Shown here one piece after another: positions 17,925-27,299 of a stretch of DNA of 64,000 nucleotides. The stretch is taken from contig NZ_LR134173.1 of assembly GCF_900635815.1 (NCBI RefSeq), positions 1,892,001-1,956,000 on the forward strand. The letters are read 5' to 3'. The position numbers and the translations under genes are program-made. The stretch's first letter is position 1; every line of letters begins with the position of its first letter. This stretch comes from Legionella cherrii (GTDB lineage Bacteria > Pseudomonadota > Gammaproteobacteria > Legionellales > Legionellaceae). The notes beneath the pieces are model-generated. The model did not search any database and was not told the origin of the DNA. It saw only the letters and a list, made by a program, of their open reading frames with translations.

Positions 17925-18791
17925 ATGACCCAAGCTAAATTTGAGTCCTATAAAGAAGACATGCCCCCTAAAGAAAAGAAAAAAAATCTCAGTGTGTTCC
18001 AAAGCATCTTCTCAGGAAGCGTTACAGGTGCTTTTGAAGTGTTGGTCGATCACCCGTTGTGGTCGATAAAAACGCGAATGCAAAGAGGAGAGCCTTTCAC
18101 GCTAAATCCACAAGTCTTGTATCGAGGTATTTTGCCAAATGCGGCCAGCATGATCCCTATAACCAGTGTGCAAGTAAGTTTGAATCGTTTTTTTCAGAAT
18201 TGGTTTTTCGGCAATAAATATGAGTTGTCTGATCGTCAAAGATTGGTTAGCGCTTTTGCTGCCGGGGTAGGTTCTGCGCTGATCAGTTGTCCTACAGAAA
18301 TGGTGATGACGCATCAAAAAAATAGTTTCTTCTCGGCAGGAACTGATTTGGTGAGGCAAGGTGGCTGGTCTCGTCTTTATACAGGAATGATGGCAACGAT
18401 GCTGAGAGAAGGAATGTTTTCTACATTTTTTCTGGCGGTGACCCCTGCATTGAAAAACAAAATAAAAGAGCATTATCCAAATGATTACTTTGCATCGCTG
18501 CTCGCAGGGATAGTGGCAGGAGTGGGTGCAACATTGGCCTCACAACAATTTGATGTGGTGAAAACAGCCCAACAGTCCTCCGTCGCTACAAACCCAGCTG
18601 GATTTTTCAAGACCACCCAAAGACTCTATGAAACACATGGTGCTTCTATATTTTTCAAAGGGGGGGTGCCGCGAGGTCTGCGCGTGATGTCTGCGGTGAC
18701 GCTTATGAGTTGGATGAATGAAAAAATGAGTGAGTTGTTGTCTCAAAATCAGCCATCTGAAGCAGTCACATCACCATCATCAAGTAAATAA
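17925..18791 (+). CDS. Mitochondrial carrier family protein (LncP-like)
   Basis: 288 residues with the threefold repeat of eukaryotic mitochondrial carriers. Each repeat begins with a variant of Px[DE]xx[KR]: DHPLWSIKTRMQ (about 42-53), SCPTEMVMTHQK (about 130-141) and SQQFDVVKTAQQ (about 206-217); each deviates from the consensus at one position. Repeat-end motifs follow as in carriers (YRGILPNAASMIP, YTGMMATMLREGMFS, FKGGVPRGLRVMS). The L. pneumophila effector LncP, a nucleotide carrier sent to host mitochondria, belongs to this family, so this is a probable Dot/Icm effector acquired from a eukaryote. The ATG at 17925 follows TGGAGAATATT; an upstream in-frame TTG is weaker. Substrate unknown. 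Confidence 0.88.
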   Translation: MTQAKFESYKEDMPPKEKKKNLSVFQSIFSGSVTGAFEVLVDHPLWSIKTRMQRGEPFTLNPQVLYRGILPNAASMIPITSVQVSLNRFFQNWFFGNKYELSDRQRLVSAFAAGVGSALISCPTEMVMTHQKNSFFSAGTDLVRQGGWSRLYTGMMATMLREGMFSTFFLAVTPALKNKIKEHYPNDYFASLLAGIVAGVGATLASQQFDVVKTAQQSSVATNPAGFFKTTQRLYETHGASIFFKGGVPRGLRVMSAVTLMSWMNEKMSELLSQNQPSEAVTSPSSSK

Positions 18792-19205
18792 TTTTTAGTC
18801 CCGAGTTCAATTCGTTAACTCGGGTACTTACTTTGGGTTATTTGTTGATATTCACAGGTTATTGCAAGGGAGTCATAAGTATTATTACTGCTAATAATTG
18901 AATGAAAAGCACAAGCACATATCGCTAAGATATTGTTTCAATTCATCTCACTCTCCTAAAAATTCTCTTTATGGCCGACATGGTGAATGCCACAAGGCGG
19001 GGAGCATTAACACATTTTGAGGTTCAGAGTGAAGCAAAGTGGCACGAACAACTTAAAACAGCTCAGGAATTGAACTTATATTTTTGAATTAGGTAGAAAT
19101 TTTATTCGATTTTGTTAAATTGCTATCCTTTAAGGAGTATGTTTTATTTTCCAATTGCTTGAAATTGGGGTATATTCGCGCAAGGTTTATTCATTGGTAT
19201 TTACA
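18792..19205. other. Intergenic region, 414 nt
   Basis: Contains the hairpin CCCGAGTT / AACTCGGG at 18800-18824, probably terminating the carrier gene, then AT-rich DNA and a TATATT -10-like element near 19170 ahead of yicC. A 38-codon open frame at 18971-19087 lacks a ribosome site. Nothing else seen. Confidence 0.5.
18800..18824 (+). terminator. Hairpin after carrier gene
   Basis: Perfect 8-bp arms CCCGAGTT / AACTCGGG with a 9-nt loop, 9 nt past the carrier stop codon. No T-run follows. Confidence 0.4.
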
Positions 19206-20072
19206 ATGCTTCAAAGTATGACGGCTTTCTCACGAGTGCAAAAGCAGATTGAAGAGGGTCATTTTTGTTGGGAAATCAAGTCAGTTAATCATCGTTATCT
19301 TGATGTTTCATTTCGTTTGCCTGAATCGTTCCGATTTATAGAACCACAATTACGCTCTTTATTGCGAGATAAGATAAATCGAGGGAAATTGGAGTGCCAG
19401 CTGAAATATCAAGATACAAGTTCCAATAATCAGTCTATGCTTATAAATATAGGCATGGTAAATGCATTAGTGAATTTAGGGGAGAAACTTTCCATATCAC
19501 ACCATTTGCCGAACGATTTAGGGGTTAGTCGTGTTCTTTCTTGGCCTGGTGTAGTCCAAGCCAGTGTACCTGATGTGGAGGCTTTAGCAGAAAGCGCGCT
19601 GTCCTTATTTAACGAAGCGATTGAGCAATTAAGGCAGATGCGGTCTACTGAGGGTGCTGCATTAAAAGCGCACGTGGAGACACGGTTAAGTGAATTGGGT
19701 CGAGAAATTAAGCATGCTCGCTCTATAGTATCAACACAAGCAGAGCAAGTTAAAGATAAGTTATTGACCCGGCTGCACTCAGTGAAGATGGAGGTTCAGG
19801 ATTCACGAGTAGAACAGGAAATTGCTTTAATTTTGACTCGTATTGATGTGAGTGAGGAACTCGATAGATTAACGACTCATCTTGATGAAGTGAGTCGGAC
19901 GTTAAATTGCGATAAAATAGCAGGCAGACGTCTTGATTTTTTGATGCAAGAATTAAATAGGGAGGCGAATACGCTAAGTTCAAAGTCTGACTCTGTGGAT
20001 TTAACTCAGAGTGCGGTGCAAATGAAAGTTTTAATTGAACAAATGCGTGAGCAAATTCAAAACATTGAGTGA
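19206..20072 (+). CDS. yicC: YicC-family endoribonuclease
   Basis: 288-residue YicC protein, a family linked to RNA cleavage and stationary-phase survival. The N-terminus [12 protein letters not shown], then [19 protein letters not shown] and [15 protein letters not shown], and the C-terminal [20 protein letters not shown] and [19 protein letters not shown] are all family signatures. The ATG at 19206 gives the conserved start; an upstream in-frame option adds 17 unrelated residues. It overlaps gmk by 4 nt (GTGA), the usual yicC-gmk pairing. Confidence 0.94.
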   Translation: MLQSMTAFSRVQKQIEEGHFCWEIKSVNHRYLDVSFRLPESFRFIEPQLRSLLRDKINRGKLECQLKYQDTSSNNQSMLINIGMVNALVNLGEKLSISHHLPNDLGVSRVLSWPGVVQASVPDVEALAESALSLFNEAIEQLRQMRSTEGAALKAHVETRLSELGREIKHARSIVSTQAEQVKDKLLTRLHSVKMEVQDSRVEQEIALILTRIDVSEELDRLTTHLDEVSRTLNCDKIAGRRLDFLMQELNREANTLSSKSDSVDLTQSAVQMKVLIEQMREQIQNIE

Positions 20073-20707
20073 GTATTATTGTGGGTGATTATTCGGGTAA
20101 TTTATTTATTGTTGCAGCACCTTCTGGGGGAGGCAAAACAAGTTTAGTAAAAAAGTTAGTGGAGTCCCTTGAGGATATCGAGGTATCCATTTCGCATACG
20201 ACGCGAGCCATGCGACCTGGTGAACAGCATGGGGTGAATTACTTTTTTATTGATGAAAATGAATTTATACGTATGATTGATGAGAGTGCTTTTTTAGAGC
20301 ACGCCTGTGTCTTTAATCATTTGTATGGCACATCGATGAAGCAAATTACCGAGCGTTTGCAAAAAGGTATCGATGTGGTGTTGGATATAGACTGGCAAGG
20401 AGCGGAACAGATTAGACGTTCCTTTCCAAATGCGGTGAGTATTTTTATTGTACCGCCATCTTTAGATGTTTTAAAACAACGATTATTAGATCGTCGGCAA
20501 GATAAGGATGAAGTGATTAGTGATCGGATGAGAAAAGCGCAAGATGAATTGAGCCATTATCCCGAGTTTGATTACTTAATCGTTAATGATAATTTTGAAA
20601 AGGCGGCGATGGAATTGGAGGCGATTGTTATTGCAAACCGCTTACGTATTGAGCGGCAGATAAATAAACAATCAAAATTGCTTTCTTTCCTGATGTCATC
20701 GCAGTAA
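20069..20707 (+). CDS. gmk: Guanylate kinase
   Basis: Phosphorylates GMP to GDP using ATP. 212 residues with P-loop [18 protein letters not shown], the GMP-binding region [38 protein letters not shown], and the lid [23 protein letters not shown] start overlaps the yicC stop. Followed at 31 nt by rpoZ and then spoT, the conserved gmk-rpoZ-spoT order that ties GTP metabolism to the stringent response. Confidence 0.97.
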   Translation: MSIIVGDYSGNLFIVAAPSGGGKTSLVKKLVESLEDIEVSISHTTRAMRPGEQHGVNYFFIDENEFIRMIDESAFLEHACVFNHLYGTSMKQITERLQKGIDVVLDIDWQGAEQIRRSFPNAVSIFIVPPSLDVLKQRLLDRRQDKDEVISDRMRKAQDELSHYPEFDYLIVNDNFEKAAMELEAIVIANRLRIERQINKQSKLLSFLMSSQ

Positions 20708-20738
20708 AATGCGATGTTTTGCTACTGGAGAATGAATT

Positions 20739-20942
20739 ATGGCGCGAGTTACCGTTGAAGATTGTTTAAAAAATGTTGCGAATCGATTTGAACTGGTTAT
20801 GGTGGCTACTAAGCGTGCGCGCCAAATTGCAGTTCGAGGCGATCAACCTATGGTTGAATGGGAAAATGATAAACCTACCGTTGTGGCTTTGCGTGAAATA
20901 GCTGAAGGTTTGATTACCCCTGAAATTTTGGATAAAGAATAA
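20739..20942 (+). CDS. rpoZ: RNA polymerase omega subunit
   Basis: 67 residues: [32 protein letters not shown] and a short [13 protein letters not shown] tail. Omega helps assemble beta' into RNA polymerase and contributes to a ppGpp site. CTGGAGAATGAATT precedes the ATG. Shorter than the E. coli protein (about 90) but within the normal range. Confidence 0.96.
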   Translation: MARVTVEDCLKNVANRFELVMVATKRARQIAVRGDQPMVEWENDKPTVVALREIAEGLITPEILDKE

Positions 20943-20973
20943 TTTTTAGATAACAAAATCATTTGGCTTGGGT

Positions 20974-21033
20974 GAAGTGAAACGGAACCCAGGCTTTTAG
21001 TTGACTAAAATGTTCCGGGTTCCGTTTCACTTC
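20974..21033. repeat. Nested inverted repeat between rpoZ and spoT
   Basis: Perfect 17-bp arms GAAGTGAAACGGAACCC / GGGTTCCGTTTCACTTC enclosing a second perfect hairpin TTTTAGT-TG-ACTAAAA. A related but decayed structure with the same GGGTGAAG(C/T)GAAA edge lies at 23691-23756. It could attenuate or terminate transcription, or be a small interspersed element. Confidence 0.6.
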
Positions 21034-21115
21034 TCCTATGTAATGAATCATGAAGGATCATGATTTATTCGAGGCGTCTTAAATGGTGTGAATTTAGGGG
21101 TAAAGGGGTACGGTC

Positions 21116-23266
21116 ATGTTAGATACTAGGGAGTACTGCGTGAGCTACTTTAAGGAGCTCGATGAAGAGCTGAAATGCTATCTTGAGCAGTCGCAAATAG
21201 AAAAATGTTATCAAGCCTACTTGGTCGCTGAAAAAGCACACCATGGTCAGATGCGTCGTTCCGGCGAGCCCTATATTACTCATCCTGTCGCAGCAGCCCT
21301 AATTCTTGCCCGAATGCGCCTGGATTATCAAACAATCATGGCGACTTTACTCCACGATGTTGTTGAAGATACTTCCGTGAGTAAAGAAGATTTAACACGC
21401 CAGTTCGGCGAAGAGATTACCTCTCTTGTTGATGGTGTTACCAAGCTGACCAAAATAAAATTCGAATCAAAAGCTGAGGCTCAGGCCGAAAATTTTCGTA
21501 AGATGGTCTTGGCTATGGTCAAAGACATCCGCGTAATTATTGTTAAACTGGCTGATCGTTTGCATAATATGAAAACTCTTGGTGCAATGCCTTATGCAAA
21601 ACGTCGGCGAATTGCCATTGAAACACTCGAAATTTACGCGCCCATCGCGAACCGTTTGGGAATGCACTCGATTTATGTTGGTCTTGAGGATTTGGGATTT
21701 CAAGCTTTATATCCTATGCGTTATCGAGCGATTAAATCTGCAGTGGAAAAATCTCGTGGTAATCGGCGTGAATTAACCCAGACGATTGAACGTGATTTGC
21801 AATTGGCTTTAGCGCAATTAAATATTCCTTATGAACAAGTATTCGGTAGACAAAAGCATTTATACAGCATTTATAAAAAAATGCGCCAGAAGAAAGCCTC
21901 ATTTACTGAGATTACCGATGTTTTTGCTTTCCGTGTAATTACTGAAGATATTGATTCCTGTTACCGCATTTTAGGTGCTTTACATTGTACCTATAAACCT
22001 GTTCCACAACGGTTCAAAGACTATATCGGTATTCCTAAAGCAAATGGGTACCAATCCTTGCATACCACTCTATTTGGGCCTTTTGGAGTTCCTCTGGAAG
22101 TGCAAATTCGCACGCGTGATATGGATAAAGTTGCTGATAATGGGGTGGCTGCGCATTGGATTTACAAATCATCTGGCCTTGAAGTCAATGAAGCGCAACT
22201 GCGAGCAAGAGAATGGGTACAAAGCCTCTTGGAAATGCAACGCAGCACAGGTAGTTCATTGGAGTTTATTGAAAACGTCAAAATTGATTTATTCCCGGAT
22301 GAGGTATACGTTTTTACCCCGAAAGGCCATATTATGGAATTACCTAAAGGGGCGACACCTGTTGATTTTGCTTATTCAGTTCACTCTGGGGTAGGTAATA
22401 GTTGCGTGGCAGCGAAAGTCAACAGAAAATTAGTTCCCCTTAGCATTCCTTTATCCAATGGTCAGACCGTTGAGATTGTGACTGCCGCCGGTGCACATCC
22501 TAACCCGGCATGGTTAAATTTTGTAGTTACCGGTAAAGCGCGCTCTAATATCCGCCATTTTCTGAAAAGCCAACAAAACACCGAATCAATTAGTTTAGGA
22601 AAACGTTTACTTGAGCAATCCTTAAATGAACTATCCAGCGATTACGCCAAAATACCACCAGAATCATTGCAAGCGCTATTGAGTGACTTGCATTATAAAA
22701 CAATCGATGATTTGCTCTATGCGATTGGTATAGGCAACCAAATGGCGATGGTAATTGCCAAAAGATTGGTAGTCAGCCAAGACTCTAATGAGTTAGACAA
22801 AGGGATTAAAACACGACCCTTGGCAATTAAAGGCACTGAGGGAATGGTGGTTCATTTTGGCGAATGCTGTCAACCTATTCCTGGTGATAACATTGTTGGA
22901 AAATTCCAACAAGGCCGAGGAATTATTGTTCATAGCAGTGATTGCACCACTTTAAAAAATTCTCGAACCAGTCCGGAGCAATTTGTTGCCTTACGTTGGG
23001 ATGAACAAGTTGAAGGAGAATATTGGGTTGATATTACTGTTGATGTGATCAATGAGCGTGGGGTTTTAGCTGCGCTGGCAACTGCTATTGCTGAGTCAGG
23101 ATCGAATATAGGTAATATCAATGTAGATCCACGTGATGGTCGGCATAATGCAGTTACCTTCTCAATTAGTGTTGTTGATAGAACGCATCTGGCCCGGGTA
23201 ATGCGAAGGTTGCGAGCAAATAAAGTGGTGATGCGTCTTTATAGAAAAAAACAAGGGGATAATTAA
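21116..23266 (+). CDS. spoT: Bifunctional (p)ppGpp synthetase/hydrolase SpoT
   Basis: 716 residues. An intact HD hydrolase domain ([30 protein letters not shown]), then the synthetase domain with [20 protein letters not shown], and [19 protein letters not shown]; the RxKD form (RFKD) marks the bifunctional class rather than the RelA-type EXDD form. A TGS domain ([24 protein letters not shown], residues about 390) and a C-terminal ACT domain ([22 protein letters not shown]) complete it. The one bifunctional enzyme would set ppGpp levels, which in Legionella trigger the transmissive phase. Follows rpoZ; overlaps ridA by 1 nt. Confidence 0.96.
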   Translation: MLDTREYCVSYFKELDEELKCYLEQSQIEKCYQAYLVAEKAHHGQMRRSGEPYITHPVAAALILARMRLDYQTIMATLLHDVVEDTSVSKEDLTRQFGEEITSLVDGVTKLTKIKFESKAEAQAENFRKMVLAMVKDIRVIIVKLADRLHNMKTLGAMPYAKRRRIAIETLEIYAPIANRLGMHSIYVGLEDLGFQALYPMRYRAIKSAVEKSRGNRRELTQTIERDLQLALAQLNIPYEQVFGRQKHLYSIYKKMRQKKASFTEITDVFAFRVITEDIDSCYRILGALHCTYKPVPQRFKDYIGIPKANGYQSLHTTLFGPFGVPLEVQIRTRDMDKVADNGVAAHWIYKSSGLEVNEAQLRAREWVQSLLEMQRSTGSSLEFIENVKIDLFPDEVYVFTPKGHIMELPKGATPVDFAYSVHSGVGNSCVAAKVNRKLVPLSIPLSNGQTVEIVTAAGAHPNPAWLNFVVTGKARSNIRHFLKSQQNTESISLGKRLLEQSLNELSSDYAKIPPESLQALLSDLHYKTIDDLLYAIGIGNQMAMVIAKRLVVSQDSNELDKGIKTRPLAIKGTEGMVVHFGECCQPIPGDNIVGKFQQGRGIIVHSSDCTTLKNSRTSPEQFVALRWDEQVEGEYWVDITVDVINERGVLAALATAIAESGSNIGNINVDPRDGRHNAVTFSISVVDRTHLARVMRRLRANKVVMRLYRKKQGDN

Positions 23267-23649
23267 TGCGACCTATAAATACAAAATTGGCTCCCGAAGC
23301 GATTGGAACCTATTCACAAGCCATTCAATGTGGTGATACAGTTTATCTATCAGGACAAATACCACTTGATCCTGTAACCATGCAACTTTGCAGTGAAGAC
23401 ATTAAACTGCAAATTACTCAAGTTTTAGAAAATTTGTCGGCGGTTTGTGAAGCTGCTGGTGGTAGTTTGGCACATATAGCGAAATTGAATGTTTACCTTA
23501 CCGATTTACGCCATTTTCCTTTAATTAATGAAGCAATGAGCCGTTACTTTGCAGCACCTTATCCCGCTAGAGCGGCAATAGGCGTCTCTGCATTACCCCG
23601 TGGTGCTCAGGTCGAGATGGACGGTATAATGGTTTTATCTTCAAAGTAA
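23266..23649 (+). CDS. ridA: RidA-family reactive enamine/imine deaminase
   Basis: 127-residue trimeric protein of the YjgF/YER057c/UK114 family that hydrolyses 2-aminoacrylate and related enamines. Seen: [63 protein letters not shown] and [21 protein letters not shown] containing the catalytic Arg. Start ATG overlaps the spoT TAA by one base, so it is coexpressed with spoT. Confidence 0.95.
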   Translation: MRPINTKLAPEAIGTYSQAIQCGDTVYLSGQIPLDPVTMQLCSEDIKLQITQVLENLSAVCEAAGGSLAHIAKLNVYLTDLRHFPLINEAMSRYFAAPYPARAAIGVSALPRGAQVEMDGIMVLSSK

Positions 23650-23690
23650 ATTCATTTAAAAAGTAGTCTAATATTAGTATTGTAGTCTGG

Positions 23691-23756
23691 GTGAAGCGAA
23701 AGCAAAAACCTCGTCATCCAATGACAGCAAAAGGCTCGGTTTTCGCTTTGCTTTAT
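23691..23756. repeat. Imperfect inverted repeat before uup
   Basis: Arms GAAGCGAAAGCAAAAACC and GGTTTTCGCTTTGCTT pair imperfectly. The GGGTGAAGCGAAA edge matches the 20974-21033 element, and CGTCATCC inside matches the end of the 16607-type repeat. It may terminate the spoT-ridA transcript. Confidence 0.45.
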
Positions 23757-23788
23757 TCAGGTTGTAACTTTATAGTCAGAGTTCGAGT

Positions 23789-25648
23789 ATGAGTATTATT
23801 TCCCTTCATGGAGTGTCCCTCAATATTGCGGGAAATCAGTTATTAGATAATGCCGATTGGCAGATCCAACCCCACGATTGCATCGCATTAGTTGGGCGAA
23901 ACGGAGCGGGTAAATCCACGCTTCTAAAACTTTTGCAAGGTGAATTGACTCCAGATAGTGGTCAAATTAATCAACTTTCTGGTTTGCGCGTTGCTGGTTT
24001 GACCCAGGAAGTTCCAATTACCGGAGAAGAGTCTGTCTATCATTTTCTAGTGAAAAGTCTTGGTGAAGTAGGCGAGGTTTTATCACGATTTAATGAACTT
24101 TCCCAATTGGGTGACATGGAAAAATTGGCCGCATGTCAGCAACAGATGGATAATTTACATGCTTGGGACAAGTTGCCCCAAATCGAAACTATGGCCAGTC
24201 GTTTAGGCATTGCCACCCACGAACGGATGAATAATCTATCAGGTGGTATGAAACGTCGTGTCTTATTGGGGGCTGCATTAATCGCAACGCCAGATTTATT
24301 ACTTTTAGATGAACCGACAAACCATTTGGATATTGAAGCAATCGAATGGTTAGAGTCTTACTTGAAAAATTTCAAGGGTGCTGTGTTGTTGGTCACCCAT
24401 GATAGAGAGTTTTTAAGCCAAGTATCCAATCGAATTGTGGAAATCGATAGAGGAAAGCTCTATCAGCATGATTGTGATTATGAAACCTATCTCGATAGAA
24501 GAGAATCGATTCGTCTGAGTGAACAAAAGCAAAATGATTTATTTGATAAAAAATTGGCTGAGGAAGAGGCCTGGATTCGTACAGGTATTAAAGCGCGACG
24601 AACACGTAATGAAGGTCGTGTTCGCGCATTAAAGGCTTTACGAGAAGAATATAAGGCGCGACGTAATCAATTAGGTAAGGTTAAGTCATTTTCACTTGAT
24701 GTAACTCGCTCCGGCTCGGTAGTGATCGAAGCCAATCAGGTGAATTATACACTAGGCGATAAAACAATATTACGTGATTTCTCCTTATTACTGACTCGTG
24801 GGGATAAGTTTGGAATAATTGGCCCTAATGGATGTGGTAAAACGACTTTAGTACGCCTATTGCTTGGAGAATTACAGCCTGATTCCGGGCAGATAAAGTT
24901 GGGTACTTCTTTAAGTGTTGCCTACTTTGATCAACTGCGTCGGCACTTGCGTGAAGATCAAACCGTCATGTTTAATGTGGGGGATGGTGCAGATTATGTA
25001 ACCATAAATGGCAAACAAAAACATGTTGCCAGCTATTTGCGCGAATTTTTATTTTCACCCGAACGATTTAATCAGCCGGTTTCTGTGCTTTCAGGTGGAG
25101 AAAGAAACAGATTATTGTTAGCCAAGCTGTTTGCTAAACCCGTCAATTTGTTGGTGATGGATGAACCTACAAATGATTTGGATATTGAAACTTTGGAGCT
25201 TCTTGAGGATATGTTAGTTGATTATCCGGGAACTTTAATATTGATTAGTCATGATAGGGCATTTATCAATGAGGTGGTGACCAGTGTCTTAGTGTATGAA
25301 GAAGCAGGGCAGTTCAATGAATTTGTTGGTGGTTACGATGAATATAAAATGCATAAGAAACAGGAACAGCGCGAACAAGGAGTCAAAGCACCCATTGTGA
25401 AACGCAATGTAGCAACCAATAAATTAAGTTTTAATGAGCAACGTGAGCTAGCTCAGTTGCCACAGAAAATTGAGCAATTGGAAGAAAAAATAGCTGAATT
25501 GCAGTTGCAAATGGCTGATCCCAAATTTTACCAACAAGAAGCTCAGGTCATAGCAAAGATAAATCAGGGCTTGGCTGAAGATGAAGCTTTATTAACCCAA
25601 TTTTATGCACGTTGGGAAGCACTGGAAGATGTTGAGAAAAGGAGCTAA
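23789..25648 (+). CDS. uup: ABC-F ATPase Uup
   Basis: 619 residues with two ATPase domains and no membrane segment, so a ribosome-associated ABC-F protein rather than a transporter. Domain 1: GRNGAGKSTLLKLL, LSGGMKRRVLLGAAL, LLLLDEPTNHLD. Domain 2: GPNGCGKTTLVRLLLG, LSGGERNRLLLAKLF, LLVMDEPTNDLD. The interdomain linker is basic (ARRTRNEGRVRALK) and the C-terminal 80 residues form a coiled coil (QLPQKIEQLEEKIAELQLQ), both Uup traits. Uup helps ribosome function and lowers precise transposon excision. Confidence 0.93.
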   Translation: MSIISLHGVSLNIAGNQLLDNADWQIQPHDCIALVGRNGAGKSTLLKLLQGELTPDSGQINQLSGLRVAGLTQEVPITGEESVYHFLVKSLGEVGEVLSRFNELSQLGDMEKLAACQQQMDNLHAWDKLPQIETMASRLGIATHERMNNLSGGMKRRVLLGAALIATPDLLLLDEPTNHLDIEAIEWLESYLKNFKGAVLLVTHDREFLSQVSNRIVEIDRGKLYQHDCDYETYLDRRESIRLSEQKQNDLFDKKLAEEEAWIRTGIKARRTRNEGRVRALKALREEYKARRNQLGKVKSFSLDVTRSGSVVIEANQVNYTLGDKTILRDFSLLLTRGDKFGIIGPNGCGKTTLVRLLLGELQPDSGQIKLGTSLSVAYFDQLRRHLREDQTVMFNVGDGADYVTINGKQKHVASYLREFLFSPERFNQPVSVLSGGERNRLLLAKLFAKPVNLLVMDEPTNDLDIETLELLEDMLVDYPGTLILISHDRAFINEVVTSVLVYEEAGQFNEFVGGYDEYKMHKKQEQREQGVKAPIVKRNVATNKLSFNEQRELAQLPQKIEQLEEKIAELQLQMADPKFYQQEAQVIAKINQGLAEDEALLTQFYARWEALEDVEKRS

Positions 25649-25651
25649 TAA

Positions 25652-26062
25652 ATGTTATTGACGCTCACTCTACTTGTTCTTTTTGGTTCGATTTTGGTGT
25701 TTTTTTCAGAAGAATTCATCAAAACGATTAAGAAAATTTTTGCCATAAAAGGGGCTAAGTTAATAATACCTCTCTTTGTTGCTTCCTGGTTAATCTTTTC
25801 TTTTGATTTATGGGTTTTATGGGCGATCTATTATCTGCGGGAAATGCTGCATGATATTCTGAATTATTTAGTACAAATTATGCCTTTTCAGAATTGGGCA
25901 CTGCAAGTGGTACTTGTGTTCATGTTGACTTTTCTTTCCGTAGTTCCAGTACTTATTCTTGATTTTCTTTCGCGAAGAAAAACCTTTAAGAGCTACCAGC
26001 ATCCTTATGTAGCATCCAGCATCATTTGGGTGTTGTCTGTCTTTTTGTTAATCATTCTCTGA
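25652..26062 (+). CDS. Small multi-span membrane protein
   Basis: 136 residues with four likely membrane helices (LTLTLLVLFGSILVFFSEEF; IIPLFVASWLIFSFDLWVLW; LQVVLVFMLTFLSVVPVLIL; ASSIIWVLSVFLLIIL) and few charged residues between. Not recognised. It starts 3 nt after uup and so shares its transcript. Role unknown. Confidence 0.65.
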   Translation: MLLTLTLLVLFGSILVFFSEEFIKTIKKIFAIKGAKLIIPLFVASWLIFSFDLWVLWAIYYLREMLHDILNYLVQIMPFQNWALQVVLVFMLTFLSVVPVLILDFLSRRKTFKSYQHPYVASSIIWVLSVFLLIIL

Positions 26063-26068
26063 TCTTTT

Positions 26069-26094
26069 GTAAAGAAATGTAAATAATTTGTAAA
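26069..26094 (+). promoter_or_regulatory. Three GTAAA repeats, CpxR-type boxes
   Basis: GTAAA occurs at 26069, 26079 and 26090, spaced by 5 and 6 nt. CpxR binds GTAAA-N(about 5-6)-GTAAA. CpxR is a known regulator of icm/dot and effector genes in L. pneumophila. Located upstream of the His-rich protein gene. Confidence 0.6.
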
Positions 26095-26108
26095 GAAAGC
26101 TGCATTTT

Positions 26109-26141
26109 CTTAATAAAACCTTAAGTTTTCTTTTTTATACT
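26109..26141 (+). promoter_or_regulatory. PmrA-type box and -10 element
   Basis: CTTAATAAA-AC-CTTAAGTTT (26109-26128) fits the PmrA box with half-sites 11 bp apart; a TATACT (26136-26141) follows 7 nt later, the spacing seen at the carrier-like gene. With the GTAAA repeats just upstream, the promoter may answer to two response regulators. Confidence 0.6.
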
Positions 26142-26185
26142 TGCCACCGGTAGTTCGGATTTTAATAATAATAAAGGAGACTAAA

Positions 26186-27073
26186 GTGCACAGTAAACAT
26201 CATGGTCATGATCAATATACTGGTTATCGCGGTGTAGGTTCTCAAGTTACTGTAGATTCGCATCATCATCATCAACATAATCCCTCTCCCTCTAATCCCA
26301 CAGTTCACGTTCATACACCTGTTTATCCACCTATTTCTCCGGTTCGAGTAATTCCCCAAACAACAGTTGAAATATTTCCCCGCAGAAGAGGTTACAGCTA
26401 TCCTCAGAGTTATTCCACAGGTCCAGGCTGGGGATCGGGAGCATTTCTCATCCTTGCTTTTGTCGTTGCGCCAATTTTCGTCCTTGCTTTAATTCTCAAA
26501 CTTACTCTAGGTGCGGTTGGATTAGCTGCCACATCACTGACAGCTGCTGGAGTTACTGGAGCAAGTGCTGCAGGTGCAATGGCCTTGAGTGTCGGCACTC
26601 TTGGGACTCTTGGCATTGGTGCACTGGCTTTTTATGCAATTTTGGGATTTGCTTATTTAAGTTCCAGCGCTAAAGAATGCTATAACAGCGATAAAAACGT
26701 ATTCGAGATGATTAAATCGCGTGTTGTGAATGAAGATGGACTGAGTTTTATGGGAGTCATAAAATCTATAGGTGCTGTGCTTTGGTCTCCATTTTTACTC
26801 ATTGGCGGTTTGGCTGGTCAGGGTAGTAAATTTGCTGCAAAGCTGTTCCCTTCAAAATCTTCGACTGCAACAGAAAGTGAACCATGGGAACTCAAAGCAT
26901 CTCCCTATTCAATGTTAACCAGCGACGAGCCTGCTAATCAATCCAGACCTCGTTCGGAGAATCAGAGAGAACCAGGTAACTTTGGTCAGGTGTTTTCCGG
27001 GGCATCAACTTTTACTGATGAAGAATCTCTGTTTAAATCTGCTACATCTTTCCCTTCATCTACATATCCTTGA
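26186..27073 (+). CDS. His-rich membrane protein, candidate effector
   Basis: 295 residues, not recognised. The N-terminus is polar and His-rich (HSKHHGHDQY; SHHHHQHNPSPS) and could bind metal. Then a hydrophobic, Gly/Ala-rich region (about residues 75-175: GAFLILAFVVAPIFVLALIL; ALSVGTLGTLGIGALAFYAI) suggests two or three membrane segments, followed by a polar C-terminal tail rich in Ser, Glu and Pro (TESEPWELK, DEPANQSRPRSENQRE). I chose the GTG at 26186 because AAGGAGA lies 5 nt before it. Promoter features (PmrA- and CpxR-type boxes) are those of Dot/Icm substrates, so an exported role is inferred, not shown. Confidence 0.65.
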   Translation: MHSKHHGHDQYTGYRGVGSQVTVDSHHHHQHNPSPSNPTVHVHTPVYPPISPVRVIPQTTVEIFPRRRGYSYPQSYSTGPGWGSGAFLILAFVVAPIFVLALILKLTLGAVGLAATSLTAAGVTGASAAGAMALSVGTLGTLGIGALAFYAILGFAYLSSSAKECYNSDKNVFEMIKSRVVNEDGLSFMGVIKSIGAVLWSPFLLIGGLAGQGSKFAAKLFPSKSSTATESEPWELKASPYSMLTSDEPANQSRPRSENQREPGNFGQVFSGASTFTDEESLFKSATSFPSSTYP

Positions 27074-27124
27074 AATTTATATCCTCCTGGTCGCTAGGAA
27101 CTATTTAATTCAAAGTGGGGGGGC

Positions 27125-27159
27125 GGTTTTTGGGTTCGATGTTGCTGAACCCAAAAACC
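27125..27159 (+). terminator. Strong hairpin after His-rich protein gene
   Basis: Perfect 13-bp arms GGTTTTTGGGTTC / GAACCCAAAAACC with a 9-nt loop, about 50 nt past the stop. Probable terminator, though no T-run follows. Confidence 0.55.
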
Positions 27160-27299
27160 AAATTAAGAGATAGGCCATTTAATTCGTATCCTGTGAATTA
27201 AATTATACGTACCTTCAAACGTGATTGCAGTGTGTCAGCAGTCTTTTTCCCCATAAATAGCCTATAATTTAAACAAAGGTGCTTTATTGGAGTATCAAA

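Noticed and set aside
18971-19087. 38-codon open frame before yicC
   Set aside because: No convincing ribosome site, no recognisable motif; likely chance.
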